A stretch of 64,000 nucleotides of DNA from Purshia tridentata. Taxonomy: Eukaryota > Streptophyta > Magnoliopsida > Rosales > Rosaceae. The stretch spans positions 31,260 through 95,259 of the forward strand of contig QANT01008475.1 in NCBI GenBank assembly GCA_003254885.1, written 5' to 3'. The translations under genes and the position numbers were made by a program. The notes below the pieces were generated by a model. That model was not told where the DNA came from. It made no database searches and was given only the letters and a program-made list of their open reading frames with translations. Each line of letters starts with the position of its first letter. Position 1 is the stretch's first letter. Positions 13,195 through 30,170 of this stretch are shown one piece after another.

Positions 13195-14861
13195 GTCCAT
13201 GAATTATATAGCAGCACAGTACAGAAAAGCAGCCTGTCTTCATTTTTAATTAATTATTTTCTTTTTTTTCAGGTTTTTCATTATTTTTTTCTTTGTAGGC
13301 CATCATAACATGGTTTTATTACATTTCACAGTTTTCCTATCAAAACCCATGTAAATTTGAGAACAAATTAAGTGTTACACTGTTAATAGTAGTGCATGGG
13401 TTCCAGTTCCATTATTTCCATATATAGTGTTTGTCTGTTTCTTTACTTAACTTCCAAAATTTTCATGGAAAAGAGAATAAAAACAAAAATAGCTCATTAA
13501 CTTCCTTGGCATCATCTGCTTCTCTTTGCGCTTACCCACTTAAGCCTACCTTGGTTATTGTCATTTGGCAAAACCCAAACTGCTTTAGAGCTTTAAAACT
13601 TTCTGGGTCTGAAGCAAAGTGCAATGGCTATATTTTATTTATTTTATTGGTAAAAGAATCCTCATTTTAAGGCCAAGCATGTGGGAAGCAACAAGGAGGC
13701 AAGACTTAAACAAATCAGCACGCATAACCACTTAAGTACTCTGTACTCTGTACTCTGTACTCCTAACATTATAAATTTATAATATCATATCCTACCTTCT
13801 AAACTGGTTTTCAAAATGTTGAAGTAAAAACAAAAATGCCTCTCAGTTGCCAAAATAATTAATGATGGAAAAATGTTGATGTTACATGCAGTCAGTCAAC
13901 CTCAACATCCGTTAAATAGTTGCAATATTCATTCCGAACAATACATTTTTGTCTTTTTTCATTGTTGGAAAGGCCACAGAGTCTACTCTATTTCTCAGCC
14001 ATGGAACCACCTAATCCATAATCCATATTTCTCAGGCAATGCTTAGATCGCCTGCAACTGATAAAGAAAAGGAAAACAGGGCACAGCATATATTATATGC
14101 AAAGCCAAATGCTTAAAACAGTTCATGCATTGATATTGGGATTTTGGAGCTGTCAATGATGAGTCATGACTAGCAAAGGAAAAGCACTAAAAGACGCTTA
14201 ACATGAAAGCAGAGAAACCAGAAGAAAAATTTGACAATTCTTTTTAGTTTTTACATTCTAGGGTCAGATAACCTGACGCCCCCACATTGATTTTGGGACA
14301 GACGAATCTTGAAATGCGTTAAAAGATTTTAACACCTTTCCATTTCGACATTTAAACATCACTAAACTATAATGCAAAATTCAGACTAGAGAAAGCTGAA
14401 CTGGGGCTTAATTATAAAAAAGTTGTGTATTCTCAAAAGAGAAAATATATACAGAGGTGCAAAGAGGACAATAAAATTATTGTTTATTTGATATTTAGAA
14501 TGATACAAATGGATTTACCGACAAAGCAGTGCTGTTCAACTTCATTGAGTTAACATGAAGACATAAGAACCAACAGACAACAAAAGGCAAATACCCTGAT
14601 GAGTCATGACAGGGCTTTCCAAATAATCTTGCCATTAGGATCCCAATATAAAAAATCAATATTTCATAAGCCAAATAATCAGCACTTCACACAGATTAGA
14701 TTTATAACCTTGGCATGTCAACAGCACAGAGAAAGTTCAAGATGCACCTGCATAACATCTTGAGAACCAGTATTTCGCCATGGACATCTTGTAGTGGCAT
14801 ATCAATTCTCATGGAACTGTTAAGCATAGTTCAATATAGATTGCAAAATGTTTTCTGTAAT
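13195..14861. other. Intergenic between convergent genes, no gene seen
   Basis: This 1.7 kb lies between the 3' ends of the neprosin-domain gene (+) and the JmjC gene (-). It contains a short TACTCTG tandem repeat near 13735-13760. It is otherwise AT-rich without a recognised open frame. UTRs of both genes probably occupy its ends. Confidence 0.6.
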
Positions 14862-17800
14862 TCAAATGCCGACGAGTTCTGCAACAGCATGCTCTATAAA
14901 GTTAACAAGATCTTCGGGAGTACAGACCTGAGAACTACAAGTTCCTATGATGTCCAAATCCCTCATATCCTCTATCCAAGCTTTCTTTGTATCACAGTTC
15001 CAGTTCTGTTGCCCGTGTATTATCCCATATGTTTTGGCCAAAACTGTACGAAGTTTCAAAAACCTAGGATCGTTTAAGGTTTCTCTAAAATCCAAATAAA
15101 AGCCATGACTTCTTGTCAGATCTTCTATGGGTTTTATTTTCATTGCAACTTTTTGAACAGATGCAAGGTTGAAAGCGAAATGCTGAGCTATTGGGGATAA
15201 ATTCCGAGTGTGATTTCCATTCTCTCTAACGTGATAACAAAGTTGAATCAAGTTGGCAAAGGAGAACCGTGCTAGGAAGATTAAGAAATCATTAAAGTTC
15301 ATGCCTGCATTAAAAAAAAACAATTAAACGTAGTATAGGAATACTTTTCAAAAAGAAAAAAGACCCCCGAGTTCCACCCCTCTATTTTTTGTGCTTCTGT
15401 TGATAAATTTAATTATTTATAGGCATGTTTCAAGGCATGATGGAGTGTTGATTAACATTAGAAGTTTAAAATAAGCATTTATGCTATTCTCTCATAGTCA
15501 AAAAGATCCGTTGACAATTGCTGAATTCGGCAAAGTTCATTTAGTAGTTATGATTATGCTCATGTGCTTTGTATTAGCCACTAAGGAAATCTAAGCAGGC
15601 CTAGTCTAATGCATGTACAGGTGTTAGAATATTAGGACACACTGTCATTTATGTATTGAATTTATGCATTCTTCAAAAGTTCACTGTACCTGTATTAGCG
15701 GCAAGGTTGCGTTGGCAAAGACCTTCAAAATCATCACATATATCCTTGATGTCTTCTATGTACTCCTTAGCCTCGTTGTAGTCCCTCAAAAGCAAATCCC
15801 ACTATAATTAATGAGATATATGTTAGTGCCACTTGAATATGGGCCACATTAGTTTAAAGTGCAATGCTATAGTTTTAATGCATTAGGTACTTGGCAGTAG
15901 TCTTCCACTTACCACCCAATGCAGATTATAAGCATTGAACCAGTTGTGGTTTATTGAAATTGTATCTTCCTGAAAACGTTATAAAAATAAGATGAGATAT
16001 TTTCACCCATAAAGCATGAAGGCTGATACTGCTATCAGTTTTTCTTTATATTGGCAAGAAAAGTTAAACTTCCAAATGGAGAGTGGTTTAGGGTTTAGGA
16101 AAGATCAATTGCAAGCTTTAAGACTTCTATTTTATGATAGGAAAAATCAACAAGCATGAAGCAAACTTGAAGAAATAGAAGAGATACCAAGTTATGGACT
16201 TGATGATACCATCCACTAGGAACAAAGATAATCTCATTTTGTCTTTGAGTGCACTCCAACCAGATAGCCTGCTCAAGAGAACATACAATTTCAAACCCAT
16301 GAAAAGTAGCAAAAAACAACTAGACAAGAGAAAACTTGAAGGCATAGATGATGATTTACCTCTGAAAAGCCAGGAAGCTTAGTTTCATTAACTTCATCAA
16401 AGATATCATATACACAGCTTTTCATATTCCTGTTGGGGGGGGAGTTGTATAAGCAGAGAAGTATGTGCTCTATTTATCAAATCAAAACACAATCAAAAGC
16501 CCGAACTTAAATATTCTCTGATTACTATTAGTTCAAGAAATTGTAATCATGCCTGTCAAACACAAGATGACTTTGAGAAGGAGACAGGAAAAGCCACCGT
16601 TTTTTTCCACACACATTTGCTGACCAGCTATATGACCTGAAAACATCAGCATGAAAAGGAGTCCAAGTGCCTGCTTAAAGATAAAACGTTAGATAAAAAC
16701 TGTGACTTGGATGATATCTATGACTAACAAAAAAGAGAATGAGTGCATCACAAATATGCTCAAACCTTTTGCTCCCATGTAAACAAAACGATAATCAGAG
16801 CAACTTATTTCGTTATTTGCTGAGTAAATGTTGGGATCCTTATGCATACGATAATTGTCAAGACACACATTTAGCCAATCATCACAAAAGAACACCGGAG
16901 TTGTGTATGCTGTATATTCTGGGTACTCCTGAAGATCAGATTACAGAATGATGAGAGAACAAGTGAAGCAAACATTTTCACATATCAACCTTAGACTCGA
17001 CACAGTGATATGGGCAAAGTGACAACTCACAAACGTGAAATGTCTCAAACCAACATCTTGTTTTCTTTTATTAAAATAAATAAAATGTATCACACATAGG
17101 GAGGGCATGCCTATATACACCTAAGGCAGACAGTAGCAAGGACGAAGAGTAACAAATCAAACAAGGAATGCATCCCCTAACTTTAGTAAAACTACAAAAC
17201 TAACTCCTCAACTGCCCATAATTCCTTATCGAGAAAAGTTGAATTCTAACTTGTACCTTTACAAAATGCCAGTCCTTCAAATATAGCAACATCTTGCTCA
17301 CAGCTGCGTGATTTGAAGCATTACCATGCTCCTGCATGGGCCCCCCAAGCCATTGCTCAACAAAGTCTGCAACAGTCATTTCCTTTCTCTTCTGATCTGT
17401 GAATTCTCTAGTACCGCAATCTGCAACCTAAAAGTGACAAAATATCACATCACCTTAAAAAGGCATTCTACTATACAGACTAGCATTGTCATATTTAGTT
17501 CAAAGATATAAAGCCTGAACCTTTAAAGCATTTATTCTACTGAAAAACTGCAGAAAACAAAACAAAACAAACATCGAGGGTGGGAGGTTAAAGACACTTT
17601 AGATAATATGCTTGTTACTTCAAATTATAGTTCAGAACTTGATTAGCAATACCTAAGAACCACTCACTCAGTAACCAAATAAGAGCTATCATACTTTATC
17701 AATCTAAAGTTTTTGAATTATGTTATAGAATAAGGTAGAAGCCAGCAGTAAACACCATCAAAATTAAAGCAGACAAAAAAAAAATTGCTTTTCACATTTT

Positions 17801-18047
17801 ACTTTCATTGCAATCAGCTCTGAGCTAAATTTCGTACTTGAACTATGGATTTTCCAAAATGGGTAGCGAAGAATTGAAGATTTGGCTGGCCATTGTCTGT
17901 GACCCAGTCTCTGCAAGCCCTCCAATCGTCCATTAGACCTGTGAGCACCACAGGCTGGTTTCTCTCCATGTATCTCTGCACAAACTCATTGTAACTCAGT
18001 TCTTTCCCATTCACCTTCTCTATTTGCCCCCCAATTTTGATATCCAT
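14862..18047 (-). CDS. JMJ20: JmjC-domain 2-oxoglutarate/Fe(II) oxygenase, JMJ20 (JMJD4-like)
   Basis: Nine exons join in frame to 474 residues: 18047-17838, 17427-17257, 16928-16766, 16670-16553, 16429-16360, 16268-16188, 15969-15913, 15801-15690 and 15304-14862. The N-terminus has the JMJD4-type opening (SYNEFVQRYMERNQPVVLTG). The JmjC core has the iron ligands His188 and Asp190 in TPFHADVF, the 2OG-binding lysine region GKKRWLF, and the distal His266 in VPSGWYHQVHN. A helical C-terminal half follows (about 285-474). The Arabidopsis homologue JMJ20 (At5g63080) is reported, with JMJ22, to remove H4R3 methylation and promote seed germination under phytochrome B; human JMJD4 hydroxylates eRF1. 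The substrate here cannot be read from sequence. The intron after exon 4 seems to begin with GC. All active-site residues are present, so the protein should be functional. Confidence 0.9.
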
Positions 18048-18161
18048 ATTTTCTACTCTGAGAGCTTATGGGATTTCCCCGAGTCTACTGTGAGAGTGTT
18101 GGACGTTTCTATTTTGTCTGTGATTTTGCATTCGGTTTATGTATGAGGAAGAAGACTTTAG

Positions 18162-18190
18162 CTGGGCCCTGTAGGCTTTTTTGGGCCCAG
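18162..18190. promoter_or_regulatory. TGGGCC (site II-like) pair upstream of JMJ20
   Basis: Two TGGGCC motifs lie about 120-140 bp upstream of the JMJ20 start codon. Such motifs are common in promoters of growth-related plant genes. The role here is inferred. Confidence 0.4.
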
Positions 18191-19229
18191 TAGACCCACA
18201 ATAAGTTATTCAAAAGCCCAAGGCGAGCAGGCCGTGTTTTATTTTTTGGGATAAGGAATCGTCACATGTCGAGCAAACAGTGAGTTTAGTTGTCCGAGAA
18301 CGTACTCATACGGGCGACATAGCCGCTTGCGTGGCGAGATATGATTCGTGGGCCTAACAGGCGGGCAGAGGCAATTGGATGAAACACATGAACTTAAATT
18401 CTGTGACCCGCATGTAACCCTTATTCCTCCTCTGTTTTTTTATTTGGTTAATCTATTAGAGCATCTCTAATGGATTTTATTATCCAATCTGGAAGAATCA
18501 CGTTAGATAAATTATTTCTAAAAGTAGCGAATGGCTTTTTCAAATTAGAGACTCAAAGTCAACTTTTTAAATTTTAAGAGTAAAGTTAATTATTTAAATA
18601 TTAAAATATAATTTAATATTTATACAAACTCATCAAACTATATTTAATAATAAATAAAAAATTAATAAATTAATAAGATTAGAAAAGTCTCTTGAAGTGA
18701 AAAAATTTTATTTAACAAATATCACTCTTAAAATTGCCACATAAATCAACAAAATTTACTTTAGAAAACCAATTTTATTTCCTCTCTTGAAAATATTCTA
18801 ACTCTTTCTAAAATTTGGAATGACAATGCTTACATCCGCCTCACTTTCAAAATTCTTGTTCATTATTTAGGATTAGAAATATTTATGACAAAAATTAATT
18901 AAAAAATATTTATTATTTAATTATATAACTGTTATCAAATAAATAAATTATAAATTTAGGATTAAATATCTAGTTTCAATATTTTTTTAGAAAATCAGTT
19001 TTACTAATAATTTTTAAGTTTGACTATTAACTATTAAACTTAATTTTTAGAATAGGTCACAAATTTAAAGCCTATTTGTTTTGGGCTTTATTTGTTTGAC
19101 AAATTTGCCCTTCTATTATCTTTTGGGCCACATATGATGGGTCTTAGATAAAATTTATAAAGTTTTGACAAAATTATCCTTGATACTTTTATATTGTTTT
19201 GGAAATTAGTTAATATAGTATCAACTTCA

Positions 19230-19500
19230 GTTTTAATTGTGACTGTACGACACTCAACTTCAAATTTAGTTGTGACTGAATGACAGTCACAGCTAAATTG
19301 TGATACAGTCACAGTTAGGTTGTGACTGAATTGAAATTTTTTTTAAGAGAAATTGTATTACAATATAATATAAATAGAGGTCAAAACAATACTTTTATTC
19401 AAAATAATACTTAGCATAGTGGTGAGAGTTGTCTTTTTCAACTTATCAAGACAATTACAACTAAATTGTAAGACAGTCACAGTTAATATGTGATTAGATT
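19230..19500. repeat. Degenerate short repeats around GACAGTCACAGTTA
   Basis: Variants of GTGACTG and ACAGTCACAG(C/T)TA recur at least five times on both strands within about 270 bp. No TE family was identified. Confidence 0.55.
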
Positions 19501-19869
19501 ATTTTTTTTAGTTTTAATACAATATAATATAAATTAATATAATAGTATGGATGTAATATATATATATATATATTTTATTGTAGTAGTATGTGATGTAATA
19601 TTTGTGAATTATAGTGCTATTTACTATATTATTATGTTTGACTTTTCAACTAGTACCTAATCTAAAATGTTATCAAATTTTGGTATTTAAACTAAAAAAT
19701 TATTAAAATTTGGTATTTAAAGTTAATTAACCTTAATAAATTGATAAAAAAATTATTTTTAAATAAAAACAGTCATTTATTTAATTACGTAAGTAAACTA
19801 TCTAAACTAGATATTTTGGTGATCCACAGACCCATACGTGCACCGTTTATTTGCCAATTTGGAATAGGT

Positions 19870-19893
19870 GCTCTCTCTCTCTCTCTATAAATA
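19870..19893 (+). promoter_or_regulatory. CDC48 core promoter: pyrimidine patch and TATA box
   Basis: A CT run (19870-19885) leads directly into TATAAATA (19886-19893), about 100 bp upstream of the CDC48 ATG. The expected transcription start would be near 19920-19925. Confidence 0.65.
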
Positions 19894-19991
19894 CCCAAAA
19901 GATCTCACTGCGAGCTAAACCAGTACACCGAGTTGGAATTCTAAAACCTTTGTTGACGTAGAAAGCACGAAAAACCTCGGAAGCAACAACA

Positions 19992-23953
<3,962 letters not shown>

Positions 23954-25434
23954 ACTGAAACCAAAGGCGAACACATGGGTGGGGCAATGGGTCTACCGAC
24001 CCCTATAGCTTTTTATTTGGTATAATGAAGTTGATAATATTGTAGAAAGTTGTCCTCGATAGCTTTTGTACTTATCTTTAATATTATACCCCTTTAATAT
24101 AAACACTAGTATAGCCCTTTAATATAAATTGGTATAGACATTAGTATTAATATTATAGCCCTTTAATTTAAATTGGTTATCTTTATTAAAAACTTGAAAA
24201 TTCAAAAATATCTTTTGTTTAATGAAATTATGAAGTACTTAAAACAACATTATTTAATGGTAAAATTAATAATAAATTATTTTAAACCAAAATATTTGTA
24301 GTTTATAAAGATTAATAACTACCTTAAAATACGAGGAATGATGTCAAGTCAAATTGTCAATTACATATGTTAAATTCATTAAATTGTGTAATATTTTTCA
24401 ACACTTTTCAATGTGATTTTAAGTTTGAGGAGGAAAAATTTTAATGTTAATCTTCCACTATACAATTTCTTCATTATATCAATATTTGGAGAGCACAAAA
24501 GGATGATGACTCATGCTGTAATCTCTGTTCAACAAAATAACAATAAAATTTCAGTAACCTAGCTTGTTATAAAAAATAAAAAAACCAAAATCTGACATGA
24601 ATAATCATCAACAATTGCATGTGGGATTCCAATTCCATGCATGCATAGTGGACCCTACAGCTTTGCATGTACTGTACAAGTTTTTTTTTTGGGCCAGGGT
24701 ACTGTACAAGTCCTAATTACGATCTAAGCTAGGGAATCTTTGAGGTGTAGTTTTTAAAAGTATTGCCCAAAATTTCCAGATTTCTTCGTTTAGGAGGGCC
24801 CAAAAGAGAGTGGATCTCAGATCTCACATGTGGGGTCCCATATTATAATGTCTCCCATGTTCTGTCACGTGACCTCAAACACAGGGTCACCAGAGGACCA
24901 GAGAGGACCAGAGGTATCTTTTTCTTAAACCTACACCTCAAGATAACATGCTAATTTGCCACGACTATGGCTTATATCGCAAGAGAGACTATAGCTACCT
25001 ACCCTATATCAAGAGGAGTTGTGTTGTACTTGTCAATACTCTAATGATGGGAAGAAGCTTAATTAATTATACTTGTAATTAAATAAGAATTATTCTTTGC
25101 TTAATTCTTGTGTGTCCATTATATATATATCTATCTTTCACGTGGTGGGGGGGCTTAAATGGTTACGAAACCCATATATGGATGCCTTCTTCTTATCCTT
25201 AAAAAACCGATATGGACCATTCTTTCACTTTCACATCCCCGAGAAGAGAATTATATTTCATCCTCCAAAATTCTTTACAAATTAAGTTTCCAAACTCAAC
25301 AAAACTATATATCAATGACAAATTAAAAAATCACTGCACGCACTCACACGCTTCCATCAACACCTACATCCTCTTTCTTGCTCCTTTTTGGAGAAATAAA
25401 TGATGGAAAATGACTTCACATTCAAGCAACAGTC

Positions 25435-25484
<50 letters not shown>

Positions 25485-25977
25485 CTCATACAATCATGCA
25501 ATGTCTTCAATACTACCAACTAAAATCGCTCAGAGGTGTTCCTTTCACAATCAGACTCTCATTATCAATTATCAACGATTAACAACTGTTCACTCATGGA
25601 TCATTTTTCTTAAGAATACTTTGTTATCCGGCCCCTTCTTTCTTAATTTCTTAATGTTAGTTTCTACAATTACTTTAATTTATATATGCAAAGAGATTTT
25701 ATTTAAAAATTACTTCACATAATCAACAATTTGATAATCATTCACACATAGATATATGTGAAAGCAGTAAGAGATTCAAGAAATGGCCTGATTCACTACA
25801 ACTAGCTAGGTACAATCATTTCGAAGTTGCTGTACACTCAAATATGCTCTCAACTTATCGATATTATATTGCTCTTGGTAATAACAAGCAGTCTAATTTG
25901 CAATGCCCATTTATATTGCTCTAATCCTACAAATAATATCACGCCTAGCTAATCCTTACAAATAATATATATATATA
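23954..25977. other. Intergenic, 2 kb, no gene seen
   Basis: This lies between the 3' end of CDC48 and the duplicated 3' end of the LRR kinase gene. It is AT-rich, with a long (TC)n run at 25442-25482. A short repeat (CTGTACAAG, twice) lies near 24672-24710. The open frames present are repeat-derived or lack recognised domains. Confidence 0.6.
25442..25482. repeat. (TC)20 microsatellite
   Basis: A nearly perfect TC dinucleotide run of about 41 bases. It is probably polymorphic between individuals. Confidence 0.95.
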
Positions 25978-25980
25978 TAT

Positions 25981-26245
25981 GATGACATTGTTATTGGGTT
26001 CCTGTCCCTGATAGATAACCAGCTGAAGAAGATGAGTAAGCAAGTGAGCAATGAGAAGACCCCTGGAGCTGTAGCAACTGAGCTGGAGTCACTGAGGAGA
26101 AATATATATATATATATATATATATGATGACATTGTTATTGGGTTCCTGTCCCTGACAGATAACCAGCTGAAGAAGATGAGTAAGCAAGTGAGCAATGAG
26201 AAGACCCCCGGAGCTGTAGCAACTGAGCTGGAGTCACTGAGGAGG
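25981..26245. repeat. 145-bp-offset tandem duplication of the LRR kinase 3' end
   Basis: Bases 26126-26245, which encode the last ~34 codons and stop of the LRR kinase gene, recur at 25981-26100 with very few differences. The repeats are separated and flanked by (TA)n runs (about 25966-25980 and 26103-26125). The outer copy begins within codons and has no exon structure. It is a non-functional copy lying in the 3' flank or 3' UTR. Confidence 0.93.
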
Positions 26246-29200
26246 ATGAGTTCTTCAAGGAGTTGCTAAGAGGCTTGTGTGCCTCGCTTCCTACCGGGGC
26301 CTCATGTCGAATTTCTTTCAACAAAGCTACCACATCCTTCATTGTTGGGCGATCCTCTGCCCTGTTGCTGGTGCAGAGGAGTGAGATTCCAAGAGCTTGT
26401 AGCATTTCTTGTATCTGTGTGTCTGGGTATCCTTGAAGCTTTGGATCAAGAATCTCAACTGGGTCCTTCTTGCTCTTCAGGTGGTCTCGGACCCACTGAA
26501 TGACATGTTGGCCATCCGTGAATGATGGGTCTACAGGCTTTTTCCCAGTTATTATCTCCAAAAGGACAACCCCAAAGCTATACACATCGCTCTTTGCAGT
26601 AATTTTTAGCATGCAAGCATATTCTGTGAGAGCAACATTTAATACAGTAAGGGCCTTGTATAATGTATGCATATATGGATGAAAAAAAGGTAAGCATCTA
26701 GCAGCATGAATGTGATGTTTTGGACATAAGCTATCTGCAAGGTGAATGTCATGTCATATCACACAGTACAAGTTAATGTTTGTTGTCCCATACTAACAGC
26801 ATAAGATATATTGTCGTTGTGATTCGATAAAACAAATGCTAAGCAACAAGAAAAAGTTACAATTAGAAGCATCTACTAAAGGTGTACCATATGTGTACCC
26901 CATCTTGCTTTCATTTCTAACAATAACAAGCTTCTTTGGACCTACTTTGAGTCCCCTCTGAAATGATTAACATCGCTGTCTTATCCCCTCCATGGCTTCA
27001 TCATATTCATCTATTGGGTTCTAATTATATATATATATTTTTTTTTTTGGCCAAGGGGTTCTAATTATATTTTAATTGAACCAAAAGTCTAATATAAGAA
27101 GCCAAATTTGGTTTGCTAAAAGACCAAAATTCTTTAACCAAACCTGTATTACAAGTCTAATTAGCAAAATTCATTCCATGATGATCACATAATTGAGCAA
27201 TGAAAACCATAACCAAGATTAGACAGATTAAAAAGAAATTAAAGTGAGAATTTAAACTTTTTGGTCAAAAAAAAAAAGTGAGAATTTAAACTTACCAGGC
27301 GCAATGTAGCCGTAAGACCCAGCAAATTGTGGGTTGGCCGAAAACGGACCGTTTTGATCATCTTCCACCAACCTGGCAAGTCCAAAGTCTGCCAAAACGG
27401 CCTCGTACCGATCCCCTAACAAGATGTTTTGGGCCTTCACATCCCGGTGCAAGATAGCGGGCTCGCAGTCGTGGTGCAAATAAGCCAAGCCCTCCGCCAC
27501 GCCCAGTGCTATCTTGAACCGGGTATCCCACTCCACTAATCCCGCGCACCCCTCGTGCAGCAACGAACCCAGATTACCATTGACCAAATAGTCATAGAAC
27601 AACAACTTGGTCCTCCGGTTAGCACCCCAACCTAGTAACCGTACGATGTTGCGGTGTCGTATCCGTGCCAGCGTGGCGATTTCGGAGGAAAACGCAGACG
27701 CCGAGTATTTCTCTGCCGTACGAAATCTTTTTACCGCCACGGACAAGCCCGAGGGGATGGTGACGCGGTAAACGACGCCAGATCGGCCCCGCCCTATGAC
27801 ATTGATAGGTGTTAAACTTCTTGCCACGTCAATAATCGAGAGGTCCAGTTTTTGGTAAAGTGTCACCTCCCACGGTGGACCTACGTCAACCTCGCTGTCG
27901 TCCTCCGGATCGAGCTCGTGAGCCCCACCAAAGAAGCCCGGTTGGGCCCGCTTTCTAGCGCCGAGGATGATGTATAAGGCCGCAAGGAGGAGTACGCATG
28001 CGGCGCATAGTAGCACCACCATCGCCACGCGAGCTGCTACGTTGCGCCTGCGGGACCAGCCGGGGCTGTCTGTGGCGCACTGGTTGTTGCCTGAGAGGCA
28101 GAGCGAGGGGTTGGCGGACAAAACACTCAGCGGGAGTTTCGCGAAAAAGGGGGTGTCGGGCACGCGCCCTGAGAAGTTGTTGTGCGAGACGTTGAGGACC
28201 ACGAGATTTTGCATGTCCGCGAGAAACTGGAGGTCGCCGAAGAGTTGGTTGTGTGAGAGGTCCAGAATTCCGAGCTTGTCCAAATCGGTGAACTCCTTCG
28301 GTATCTTGCCGGAGAGTTGGTTCCAGCTCAGATTCAGAGCGATTTCCAGTGCTGGAATCTTGCCCAAACTCGCCGGAATATTCCCTGTGAGCTCGTTTCC
28401 ACTCAGGTCCAGTAACTGTAGCTTCGCACACGAGCCTAGTTGACTCGGAATCGAACCTGTGAACCGGTTCTTCCCCAAAACGAGCTTGGTGAGTGAGCTC
28501 AACGAACCGATTCCCGGACTCAACGTCCCTTCGATCAAATTATCCGAGAAATCAACGAATTGCAGAGACACAAGCATATTGAAACCTGCAGGTAAATTTC
28601 CGGCGATCGAATTGGAATGCAGGTCGAGAAACGTCAGATTCTGGCAGCCGGAGATCTCCTCCGGTATTGTTCGGGTGAGATGATTCGATCCGAGATCCAA
28701 GAAATTCAAGTTCTTCAAATTTCCGATCTGCGGCGGGATAGCCCCCGTAAGCTTGTTGTCGCTCGCCCGGAACCGAATCAACGACGAGCAGTTTCCGATC
28801 TCCGGTGGTATTTCGCTGGAGAGGTTGTTGGATAACAGAAGAAGCTTCGTCAACTTCTGGAGATTGAAGAGTCCCCCGGGAATCGGCCCCGTCAAACCGT
28901 TCTGTGAGAGATCAACGGCCTCAAGATTCTGACAGTTGGAAATCGACGACGGAATGTTTCCTTCGAGCTTGTTTTGCCACAAGAACAGTAATGTGAGATT
29001 CGATAAGTTTCCGAACTCGGACGGTATCGAACCGGTGATCTGATTGTTATCGAGCTCGATGTGAGTGAGTCCCCGGCAGTTTCCGAGCTGCGCCGGAATA
29101 TCGCCGGAGATTTGGTTGACGCTCAATTGGAGCTCCTGAAGCGAAGTCAAGTTTCCCAAAGACTGAGGAATGCTTCCGGTTAATGAATTCATCGAGATGT

Positions 29201-30170
29201 CAATGACTGAGAGCTGGAGACAGTTGCCGAGCTCTGGCGGTGTAACCCCCACCAAGCTGTTTTTCCAGAGCAAAAGGTTTCGAAGGTTCTTGAGGTTACC
29301 CAATGTTCTCGGAACCGAGCCGGTGATTGAGTTCTCGTACAAGTAGATGTCCCGGAGCTCGGTGCAGTCTCCAAGCTCCGGGGGGATTGGACCCGAGACG
29401 AGGGCGGTGTAAATAGCCAACGTCTCGAGCTTCTTGAGAAGACCAAGACTAGGAGGAAGGAATCCTGATATGCTTGTTTCTGCCAAGCCCAACATGAACA
29501 AATTGGTGCAGTTGCCAATTTCATGGGGCAGAGGGCCTTCAAGGTTCTTGTTCCCACCAGTTCTGATTACTTGAAGTTGGTGCAGGTTTCCAATGGTGTT
29601 GGGAATGTTCCCACCGAGTTGATTGTCATACAGGACCAGCCATTTCAAGCTTGTGAGGTTCCCAATTTGGACTGGGATTGAGCCCTCTAAACCATTGGTG
29701 CTGAGATAGAGCTGTTCGAGCTTCGGCAACTCGCAGATCTCAGTTGGGATTTCGCCGCTTAATGCATTGTCGCTGAGGTCCAAGACGATCAATTCTTTGA
29801 GAGCTGAAATTTGCTTCGGGATTGGACCGGTGAGGTTTGTGCCTGAGAGGATGAGCTTGTTCAAGGTCAGCAATGAGGTGAAATTGGAAGGGACTTGACC
29901 CGGCAAATCCACATACCTCAAATTCAATTCCACAACTTGGTTGTTGAAGTTGCAAGTGACCCCAAACCACCCACATGGGGTTTCGTCACTTGGGTTCCAA
30001 TTGCTTAGCCTGTCCTGCGGGACACCATTCAGGCTCTTCTTCCATGAAAGCAGAGTCTGGCCTTGTTGGTTCACGGCCGAAGCCGTGAAAGGCAAGAGAA
30101 CAATTACAAGAGAAAAAGAGAGGATTAAGGAGGAGGAGAAGAGAGTGGTCCATATTGGATTTACAGGCAT
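26136..30170 (-). CDS. LRR receptor-like Ser/Thr kinase, subfamily XI (RGI/At4g26540-like)
   Basis: Two exons (30170-27296 and 26623-26136) join in frame to 1,120 residues. The order is a signal peptide (1 to about 33), an LRR N-terminal cap with NQQGQTLLSWKKSL and WNPSDETPCGWFGVTC, more than twenty plant LRRs, one membrane helix at roughly 720-740 (VAMVVLLCAACVLLLAALY), and a kinase domain. The kinase has the Gly loop GRGRSGVVY, the catalytic Lys in VAVKRF, HRDVKAQN, DFGLA and APE split by the intron. This is an active-type RD kinase. The closest family I recall is that of RGI3/At4g26540 receptors, which read root meristem growth factor peptides; the ligand here is not shown. The upstream frame continues through a TTG codon, so the first real ATG (30170) was used. 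The C-terminal tail is Ser/Gln-rich and part of it is duplicated downstream. Confidence 0.93.

Larger units (their letters stand above)
18048..19991. other. Divergent intergenic between JMJ20 and CDC48
   Basis: This 1.9 kb holds both promoters. Near 18461 a sequence starts TTAGAGCATCTCTAATGG, which resembles the ends of common plant MITEs, but I could not find its partner end. The stretch 18600-19000 is very AT-rich. Degenerate repeats occupy 19230-19500. Confidence 0.55.

Noticed and set aside
27955-28443. Long open frames on both strands inside the LRR kinase exon
   Set aside because: They overlap the kinase coding exon in other frames and have no recognised domain; they are shadows of GC-rich coding sequence.
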